From the NCBI RefSeq assembly GCF_051020985.1, contig NC_135000.1, positions 7,771,001 to 7,835,000 on the forward strand: 64,000 bases of DNA. The letters run 5' to 3'. Positions 49,151 to 58,600 of the stretch are shown in pieces. Position numbers and translations under genes: made by a program. Source of the DNA: Nomia melanderi. Taxonomy: Eukaryota; Arthropoda; Insecta; Hymenoptera; Halictidae. Numbering within the stretch: the stretch's first letter is position 1; every line of letters starts with the position of its first letter. The notes below the pieces were generated by a model. The model saw only the letters and a program-made list of their open reading frames with translations. It made no database searches and was not told the origin of the DNA.

Positions 49151-49387
49151 AAAAAAATTCTTGGTTACATTGTGACATCGTCCAGAATAATAATTAATAA
49201 ATAATTAACGGGGCGAAGAATCCTGCCAAAAATGGCATAGGAAAGTAGGGAAATGTTCATTCTATGATTCTAAGTTACAAATGTTCATAAATGATTCCTG
49301 CTAGTCGTGTTATTAATGAATTCGCTGTTGTATTCCCAATCGCACTGTCGCTTTTAGTTCATAGCTTCCACCGCTAGATGGCGCCAC
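48951..49387. promoter_or_regulatory. Further CTCF-like motifs right of the satellite
   Basis: CGCTAGATAGCGCC (48951-48964) is the duplicated counterpart of the 47135 site with one changed core base. CCGCTAGATGGCGCCAC (49371-49387) is the strongest match in the window. A GGTGGCGCCAC near 48891-48901 is a partial match. Confidence 0.45.
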
Positions 49388-49399
49388 GTAAATTGCTGT

Positions 49400-51156
49400 C
49401 ATGGCGACCTCCTCGGTCCTGATGCTTCGCGCGTACGCACCAGGGACTGATGAGATGCTTTTTCGAAGGAGGTGGCACGAGAGAGACAATCCTGTTCTTG
49501 TCGCACAGTATCGCTATCCTTGTCTTACACATTACGGGGATAGGGAAATCGCTCAAAATTGCCCTGTAGAAATCGACACAGCTGGAACGGCCGTAGTCAC
49601 GGCTGCGTGAGTCTGCCCCTGATGCTATGCAACCAGCTTGACGCATTTGCAACTCCCTTAGATTGTTAATATTGTGACAATGTTTATTAATGTGTATTAA
49701 TATCTACCGATATTTATTGATATTAACAATATTTAGTAAAAATTATTAATATTGCCTGGCTACTGATAATTTTATATGTGTAATTAAGTATTTATAATAT
49801 TAATTATATATAACATCAATATGTTACAATATTAATTGTGCACCATATAAATGTATTATGGTAATATTAATTATATATAATATTTATATGTTGTGATAAT
49901 ATATGCATGATCATTGCAAATGTTTAGATTAAATTATAATGTTCAAATCCTAAGTTCAATATTCATTTTACCAAATACAATAGAAATGTACGTATGTTAC
50001 GAAAACTTAAAGACAAAGACCCTGTGATTTCCTCATGATGATTTCATATGAAATATTTCTCAGCGAATCATCAATTAACAATATTAATTGCTTTGTTCCT
50101 CATGATTCGAATGAACATGCAAAATAGTGAGGGAAAATAAAGGAAACATACGAAGTATCGATTATTGCACAATATATTTTGTATCATCGACTCAAGATAA
50201 ATACATACAAACGTTACATGTTTTATACATTTTTATCTAAGCCAATATATAATATTTAACACTATGAAAATATACTTTTAATTATTAGAAATCCGATTTA
50301 TACAATATTACATTAATAAATACCATTTAAAAATCATTAAATAAAATTAATAAAATTTGTTAATTAAAAAGCATTGAAAACTCATTAAATAAAATTAATA
50401 AAATTTCTTATATTTCTTAACTTAAAACAAATTTCTTTATAAAATAAATCATAATATTTATTAAGATTTCAATCGGCGATCAGCTTCTTCACCGATTTCT
50501 CAGTATCATCATTTACACTTTTCCACTAATTATAAAAAAAGTCATCAGGAATAAATCATTTTAACCTATCTAGTAATTCTAGTGTTAACAAACCAGTATC
50601 AGTAATGAATTATACAAATAATTCGATTCCTATTAACAAGCCTAAAATCTAAAATATCGGTAACCAGCGTGATAGTCTGTTGCGCCGTATAAACGCAACC
50701 AGTCCGACTATCTACAGTTGTCCAGGCGCCCCTTAGTGCACGCAACCCTGCGTACACGGCCGTAAAACCGATTCACATAAGTAAAACCGCAAAACGAACA
50801 TCGACATCCGCGATGAAACATTGTAACTTTTTTTTTGTACGTTAACAGAAAAAAACAATCGTACACCACGATCGTGCACGGCGAACCATGAAATTAGGTC
50901 AACATGCGAGAAAACCGAGTTACTAAAAAAACGGTGAAAAAATGACGTCACCGAAACTACTCCTGACAGCTGCCTACTCGCACGCCACTGTGGTATACAA
51001 AGCGAATATCGCACTCTTGGACGACAGATCGCGACAATAATTCCCCCCAGGGTGGTGCATTAAGAGGGCCGAGGAAACAGCTGTTCTGCTGGATGGTTGC
51101 TTTGACAGGGAGGTCAAAGGATAAGCGAATGTTTTATTTACACTTCACGCTCTTAA
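49400..51156. other. Spacer upstream of Vps37A
   Basis: A GC-richer patch to about 49620 has overlapping frames on both strands, with no recognisable product. 49640-50640 is very AT-rich. A family B terminus in reverse orientation ends at TTAA 50585-50588 (ATTCTAGTGTTAA), preceded by the matching TCAGGAATAAATCATTTTAACC interior; its partner end is not visible. 50640-51156 is the probable Vps37A promoter region, without a clear TATA box. Confidence 0.45.
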
Positions 51157-53740
51157 ATGATATCGCGAATATTCCGTGGCGAAAATGAGAATGTCGCAGT
51201 CAAGAGAAAACGGCAGATCGACACGCTGAAAATCTTCAACGACAAGTAAGAGAATCCGGAATCCCATGTAACCTCTCTCTCGTTTTAACCTTACTTTCCC
51301 CCATGATAATTCTCTGCCCTTTTTTTCCGCCTCGCGTTTTAACGCGAGCCTCGAGTTAGATTTCTTAAGGCGAAGATCCACGGTGGTCGTGATTTCACTA
51401 TAAAATGCGAGAGCGTGAGTTTCTTTGCTTAGGAATTCGCTAATGCGAACAATGGATCGGAAACGAATGAATTGGCGCTTAACTTTTTATTCGCGTTGCG
51501 AAACTTTATTCTCCGAGAATCAATGATATCATTGTCTTGGGAACACGCCCTGCTTGTTTAAATACTTTCCTGGAATTAATTTCTCGGTTTGAACTGGGTA
51601 ATAGAACTTTGTCATACGTGTGTTTGTTCAGATGGTTTTTTTATATTGTTCAAATGTTTTACATAGGATATCGTTCTCTTCTTTTGATAATTTTGCTATG
51701 AGAAAGATTGCTGTGTTTTATTTGGAAATCATTCGATTGGCTGTGCATGATTTGTTACGTTTCAGTGTGGTAGAATTAAGGGAAGATGTGGAATATCAGG
51801 TACAATTCAACGCTGGTGAAAGGAGAATGGCTATTATGGTCTCTTTGTCACCGGAGTTTCCGTTGGAAAAGCCAGTGCTGAGGGTGTCTCCACCTGTGAA
51901 TCATCCTTGGTGTAACGAGTACAGTGAAATCACGAGTGCACCGGGATTACTTAATGTAAGACTTTCTTCTAATCGATGTTTTTACCGATCAGTATAGCGT
52001 AGACTATTATTCTTGTGTATCAGTTTACAGTACATAGTGATCTTGGTCGAGTTGTTCAAGCTATTATCAGGGAGTTCAGTAAAAATCCTCCCCAGTTGTT
52101 GGAAGATGCCTCTCCAGGATCCATTAAGTCACATAGAGGTAAATTTTAGCTAGCATAACATTCTTGTGTTTAAAATAGTCGACTTGCACAATATCCACCA
52201 GTGATAATACAATTATAGATCTACAAGGAAGGAATTCTCCATCGTATTCCATGCAACACTACTCAGAAATCCCGCAGACATCGTTCAATTCTTACCACAC
52301 CATGCAGTACCCACAATATTCTTCAGCCAGCGGGAGCTCTTGCATTCTCAGTTACAATCAAACCAACTCGGGTACCCAGTATTCCACGGACAGTTGCACA
52401 AAGTTTGGCTCTCCGTCGCAGCATTCGACGTACAACCTTTCCAGTTCAAGAAACAGATCACTCCACACAGCAGACCTTACTAGATACAATTCAAATCAGC
52501 AAGGGGGGTACTTGAATTCTCATTACGCGAACGCGAATTATCATCAGCAATCGTTGCCGAACCAGTTGCAGCCTAAAACTCCGCAGAGTGTCGCGTTCCC
52601 AGAATTGAACAATTTGAGCAATGAGGAATTGAAACAGCTTAGCGAAGACGAGGACAGATTGGACGAATTCTTGGATAAACATTCCGAGCTAAAGGATATT
52701 CATGCGTCCATCGACGATGCGATTGATTGGGTCCAAAAAACTGCCGGCAAGTTATTTTTAATTAGCCCGATAGTCTAGTCAGCGAAGCTTCTCTAATTAA
52801 CAGCTTGTAATTTTCATTCAGCCGACGTGTAAAATATTTTGTATGTTACAAACTGTTACTCGTTGGCTTTTAAAATCTAGCAGTAAACAATAATGTGCTT
52901 ATGTTATGTGCAATTATACTAGCTTTTATTCCATTAACCCTTTGCACTTGAAGTATTTCATTATACACAGTTCAATATTAAATACCATATTTTATTCTTT
53001 GCATCAAATCAAGTGGTAACTAAGAGTCACCTCTCGAGTGCAAAGGGTTAAATTATTTATTATTGTTACCCCCTTGACGTATTATTTACTTTCTCTACTA
53101 AGCTCATATAACATTTTACTATCAACTACTTGAAAGAAATGCAACAAAATTCTTTATTCTACTAAGTGGAAATTTCATTTGGATATAATACGTTGATAAT
53201 AGCAAACAGTCTTTCTTTGATCTATGGGTAATAAACTGATTTTTGTTCAATTAATCTACAAATCTTCACTCGTCATTGTATGACAAGGGGTTAATACAAA
53301 ATAATACAATGAAAGCTAGTAATAAACACATAAATATACTAAAGTCCATGAACATATTAGTGCAAACGTTGATCACTTTCATTCCGTTTCCAGAGGTCAA
53401 CGTTGCCAAAGAACCCGAGCTTAGAGAATTGCAGTCTGACGTAGCAAACAAAGTGCAGACGGTCGCTGCGCTGAAGGCCAGATACGATCAACTGATACAA
53501 CGATACAATAAACTGTCCGAGGTGTTCGCCCCGGACCACATAAAGGAATGCCTGAGGAAAGCAGCAGACGAGAGCCACGAGGAGAGCGAGCGGATCGCCG
53601 AGGATTTCCTCAACAGGAAGATAGACGTGGAACGTTTCCTGAGCACGTACATTGAATGCCGGAAGCTGGGTCAAGCGAGGCGAACCAAGGAGGAGAAGCT
53701 GGCTCATCAGCTGAACGAATTAAAACGGGCCGGCTATTAA
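51157..53740 (+). CDS. Vps37A: ESCRT-I subunit VPS37A
   Basis: The VPS37 subunit of ESCRT-I, acting with TSG101/VPS28 in sorting of ubiquitinated cargo into multivesicular bodies. Exons 51157-51245, 51766-51955, 52024-52138, 52219-52746, 53394-53740 give about 422 residues. Residues about 15-130 form the UEV-like domain (KRQIDTLKIF, then LREDVEYQVQF, FPLEKPVLRVSPP and FTVHSDLGRVVQAII), which marks VPS37A against the shorter VPS37B/C/D. A Ser/Gln/Asn/Tyr-rich linker follows. The C-terminal Mod(r) domain starts at AFPELNNLSNEELKQL and ends with EESERIAEDFLNRK and RRTKEEKLAHQLNEL. The fourth intron (52747-53393) begins GCAAGT, not GT: only this donor joins the frames, giving KTA then EVNVAKEPE. 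A family A element sits in this intron. Confidence 0.92.
52934..53051. mobile_element. Short family A TTAA-flanked element in a Vps37A intron
   Basis: The left end TTAACCCTTTGCACTTGA and the right end CTCGAGTGCAAAGGGTTAA are inverted repeats of about 16-18 bases. At 118 bases this is the shortest copy of family A in the window and lies in the GC-AG intron of Vps37A. Confidence 0.8.
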
Positions 53741-54859
53741 AACTGTAGCCGCGCCGCGTCTAACCGCAGTCTTTGTTTTTCTATCGAGTCCAACAGAAAC
53801 CGTTGTAAATAACGCCTAGTTAAATTAAAGAAACGAAACCGTGAATTCGAATGGCGATTCGTATTTACTGAAGAAAAGAAAAAAACAGAAAGAAAGAAAG
53901 GAAAGAAAGACGAACAAAACAAAAAATGGTATTCTATTATAACGGTAAAGGCACTCGCTGGCAGAGAACACTTTTACAAATGTATCATCACTACGTTACA
54001 TCACCGCTTGTTACGTACTACTCGTGTGCCGCGTCGAAATTAGTTCGACTGTGTTCATGATGCATTCCGAACGGGACGATTGAGAATTGGAATCGCAGCA
54101 AGGACCCCGAGGAGGATTCCTGTGTATGCGAGGACACACCGAAGAGAAGGGGAAGAATAAGCGTTGGCTGGTGCCCGATGGAACCTAAGCGTGCACGCAA
54201 CGATCATTTCAAAATGTACTTATCCTTCCGTACAGAGAAAGTGTTTGTTGAATGAGATTCCAACGGTCTCGCAGAGCATTTTCTTTTTTACCGTGTAAAT
54301 CGAGAAGTGCGCGAGAACAACGGACACTAATTAAGATGGGGGGGGGGGGGGGGGAAGAGAGAAGAAAATAATAAATATAATATGGTATCGTTTTTCGAAG
54401 ATTTTGCTATTTCGGTGATGATGTTATATCTAATTACTTATCCTAAGGATGTTCCTAATACAACGTAACGTTAACTCGAAAGTGTATAGAAGCGTGTAAA
54501 GTCTGAGGAACGTGAAGACGCTTTCGTTGTTTTTTCTAAACAAAAGTCACAGTGTACGTGTTGTAATCCTCTCGCTAGTTGGATCGTTTAACCGAGAAAA
54601 ATGAAACGCGACGTTCCGCGTTGCGAGTACGACGATAATTTGTGTGTAGACATTGTAAGTTGTAAATAATTTAAAAGGAAAAAAAAACAGAAGAAAAGTA
54701 CCGCATTTTTAATAAAAGGGAAAAGGAAGTATAAAACTTGACGGGTGTTTGCATATGTGATTCCAGTGATGATCATCAATGGATGGCGTAGAAATGCAAC
54801 CTATGTTTTGTTCTTTTATTTCCGTACAAACGTTCATGATCGCTAATCCCTCTGCGCAG
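53741..54859 (+). other. Vps37A 3' untranslated region and convergent spacer
   Basis: No coding sequence is supported. Candidate polyadenylation signals on the plus strand are AATAAA at 54369 and 54711. A run of 17 G lies at 54338-54354. On the minus strand AATAAA (plus 54815-54820) follows the small broken frame at 54860-55278. Confidence 0.5.
54338..54354. repeat. Homopolymer of 17 G
   Basis: An uninterrupted G17 run is visible. Its exact length is a common source of assembly error. It lies in the probable Vps37A 3' untranslated region. Confidence 0.85.
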
Positions 54860-55278
54860 CTATTCTCGTATTAAAAAAATAACATCAAGAAGTGAAATAG
54901 GTTCCTCTTCTTTAATCATGCCATGTCGTCCGCTTTGACATTGCTTCCAACTAACATTACTGTCCAATGGATGAACATGTACGCACAGCTCGAATGATTC
55001 TTGTGCCTCGTACTGTTCCAAGACGCGTCGAACGACAAGAATGGTTTGAGACACGTCCGGACGATATCTATACTTTGCTTTCGTTTCTAGCGATCAGACG
55101 ACGGAAGTTTATGCATTTGCTCTGATATGCAGTAAAACAAAGCTTTTGCAATAATATAATGATCTGGCAGTAAAATCAAGGTATCAATAAAGCGTAGTAT
55201 GTATTTACAATTAGGAGATGATTTGATGTCTGTCGGAACAGCAGAAGCAAGAGGTGTCTTCAATTTACATATTCCCAT
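54860..55278 (-). pseudogene. Small unrecognised gene, apparently frameshifted
   Basis: On the minus strand an ATG at 55278 (context AAAAATGG) opens 63 codons ending in TAG at 55087-55089. A second frame overlaps that stop and runs on to TAG at 54860, starting in effect at LETKAKYRYRPDV and ending LLDVIFLIRE. A single-base shift around 55088-55100 would join them into about 135-140 residues. No intron joins them in phase. A minus-strand AATAAA 40 bases after the last stop fits a real transcript end. Both halves have balanced, protein-like composition (FIDTLILLPDHYIIAKAL; VLEQYEAQESFELCVHVHPL), unlike the low-complexity chance frames elsewhere. I do not recognise the family. It could be a pseudogene, a gene with an assembly indel, or chance. 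Confidence 0.35.
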
Positions 55279-55601
55279 TTTTATAGGTCACGTGTAACCA
55301 TATCAGCAAACAGCAAATGATTAAAAATATAAAAAATTAAGAAATACAATCAATAGAAAATTGCTGACAAAAATGAGAATCGATTAATCAGCTGAAGTCC
55401 TCTGCCTAGTCATCAAGTGATCCAGCAGTACATACGTACAGATACATGTTAAAATGATTATGGTTAAAACGCTGATACATAAAATAAATGCTCATGGAAT
55501 TCTCTTTTTCTGGATTTGCATAAATGTCCGCAGTCTGCTAACGATAAACACAATCTTTTTCGTTTCCATTATTTAGACTGTCCTATGGTTCATTCGGTTA
55601 A
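55279..55601. other. Spacer downstream of Plod
   Basis: AT-rich, with no feature beyond possible 3' untranslated sequence of Plod. Minus-strand AATAAA (TTTATT type) is weakly represented near 55488. Confidence 0.4.
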
Positions 55602-58600
55602 TCAAGGATCAACGAACGAGATCATGATGTATCGGGTACCATTAGTGACTCTGAGTCCTTCGTGGTAATGAGTCAATCTTCCAGGATGCAGCAGCATCCA
55701 GCCTGGCTTGGTGTCCGTCACAGAACAGTTGTACCGAATGAATCTGCAACCTCCACCCTCGTAGTCCACTCCTTGCTTGTTCAGGGCGATGTTTATGGTG
55801 TAGGTAGAACTGTCATGGTGCGGCTTCAATGATGGTTGCTCGTCTGGCCGGTATCTCACGACGAAATTCATGAGTGCACGAGGTGGCTGTTAACATACAA
55901 TTATAATTAATCGTCGAACAGAGCTAGCTTTCGCATAAGACTTTAATTATTCTTTTAACCCCTTGAACTGAAATGATACTTTAATTTTCTTTAACGGGTT
56001 GCGACAAAGGGAACTGATTCAAAATAAATCAGACAAGAGGTTAATGTAAGGAGTAAAAAATATTAAGAGACCAAACCACCTAGCGACGTCTAAAAATAAA
56101 TTTTTCAATTTTCTGATTTTACTGCTGCGTTCTTTAATCACTGCACTTTAGTTAATGTTTGGATTCTGAAACATTCTTTTATTATATTTCATGTACCTGA
56201 TACTTCAAGAGAATTAAACAAGAAAAATTGATTTTCTTATCTAAGTGGTCTTCTCCCTTAAAGCAGTGCATACAAAATTTATCATGCACAGCGTGATGAA
56301 ATATTTACACGTCTTCTGTTTGCATATGCAACTATACGAGAAAGTACAGAAAGCCTATCACCAGGAAGCGGTGCGTCTAATTAAGAAGTGAGTGGGTGGG
56401 ATGAAAATACAGGCTGTCGGACAAGATGTTGCCACACTTCATTATCTTGTAGAACGCTGAATTTTATTTTTATTTTTAACACGTTAAACGCCATGTCAGT
56501 CACTGAAATTCAGTACTTGATAACAATTGTAATGAATCTGTTGAATAATTGAATGAAACAATGAATAATTGTTCTTGCTTTTCAGTGCTACAAAAGAACA
56601 ACTCAAAATTTTCGTAGCGCTTAACGTGTAAATCAAAGTGTGGTAACATTTTTTTACAACACCCTGTAGTGCTTCGACAATGTCATTCGGTGCCAGAGAA
56701 TGTTGTGCAACCAACGGAGAGACCTATTCCCGAGATTCTTTTAAGGTCTTCGTTGAACTCTTACGCTCGTATAGTAGCCTATAAAAACATGCTCTTGCAA
56801 GGGGCTGACGTATTCGAAAAGGAAGTCTAGCCAAGATTCGTGAAGGCCGACTTGTTTCATGTGAACGTCTCGCGTCGGGACGGCTTCGTATCCACCGTCG
56901 ATACGTGGGTCCTAGAAATAATCATGCGTTAGGCGAGAAACTGGTGTCTTACGTCGTGATAATATCCGGTGAACACGAATTCCTGCAGGGGCCTAACGTA
57001 CTCCTTTAAGAAGTATAACCATTGGTGTTCATATTTTACTTGCTTCATATGAATATCACGAGTCGGCACGTTTTCATAACCTCCCGTTATTCTAGGATCC
57101 TGTTAAACAAACCGTTGTATCACTATACCATGCAACAACGAAATAACAACTTCCCCCCATTTCTAAACTTCAGAGATAGAACTTCGTTATTAAAAGTTGA
57201 TGCCAATCTACTTAACATATTGGAAAATAAATAGAGCAGTAACACATTAAACTGCAGATATTTATGCAATTATGAATTATTATGGATTAACTTGCAACAA
57301 TGCAACTTGAATAGAAATTTGTTTATATTGTCGAAGAGTAGATTTTCATTCAAAATGAACAAATGTTTCATAATTTTTGTTATACTGGGGCTTAGAAAAT
57401 CCTGTGTGCTACAATTGCATAAAATGCAGTCTAATGATTATTTATCATACATTATTTGTTCCATCGGACCACTTTCCATATGCTTCCATGACTTGCACCA
57501 GTTCCTTGGTGAATCTTTCATTGACTATGGGGAACCAGTATACGTCTGGACAAGGCTGTAAAAAAATGTAAATTGAACGCAATTTAATTGCAATGAAATA
57601 GTGAAAAGATAACATTGAAGATGAATATAGACAGCTTGCCTGCATGGGAGTTTTATCAGGGTTAAAATTCTCCGCGTAACTTTCGTGTATGTATCTTTTC
57701 TCCCAGTCCACTTTGTTGTCTTGAATTTGATACAAGTCAGGATTGGTGAGAGAAATGTCATAATTGGTAGGATCAACAAGATGCCCAAAATCAATCCTGT
57801 TACTGACATACATGAAAATAGATCGGTCTCTATTGGATTCGGCGAAAGCCATCTCCGTATCCAAATCTCCCATCAAGTAAGATGGACGAGTCTCTTTTTT
57901 ACTAATTAACGTGGCGTTAATCAAATAACAGCTGCTGACAAAAGGTACATTCCATAGTCCCCTAAAAACGTATACAAATTATCCTTAATAGCATGACAAT
58001 TTTTAAGAAACTATTAACAAATTTAAAAGGATTTAAAGATATAATAAATAATTTTGCTTAAATATTGCATACGAGAATAAATAAAACATTTTTAATATTG
58101 CGTAACTAATGAGCACGAGCAGCTCCCTAATTTTTCTAGTGTTCATGTTCAATTTCAATTTCCGTTTTACTCATCGCAGTGGAGAGATATTGAAAAGAGA
58201 GATCATTCTTAATTCAATGAATGCCAGCACGTGGGTGTTATCACGCTTCAATATTCTCAGGAGCTCGAGGCCACTGGTAGAGACTGACTCACAACATCCA
58301 TAGGGGATTGATACGGTTCTTTGTCAACCATGGGAGACAATGTTGTTTTTCAGAGGTCATCGCTTAAATATTTTGTAAGGCAATCGCTGTGAAGTCGTGA
58401 TTGGTCAATGAACACACCAGCAATGGGTTATGTATAATTATCCAATTGAGATTCATAACTCTGTCACCAATGACAGCATGCCCATCGAGCACAGTCCATT
58501 CATATTTTAGGCTGTAGGGACAGAAGGAACCCAAAGCCACTGATCTTGTTTGCCCACTTGACGGAAGAAGTGTCTACAAACAGTTGGCCAAACCACGGTG

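Noticed and set aside
49374..49652. Overlapping small frames on both strands near 49.4-49.6 kb
   Set aside because: Open on both strands in a GC-richer patch that begins with a CTCF-like motif. The translations look random.
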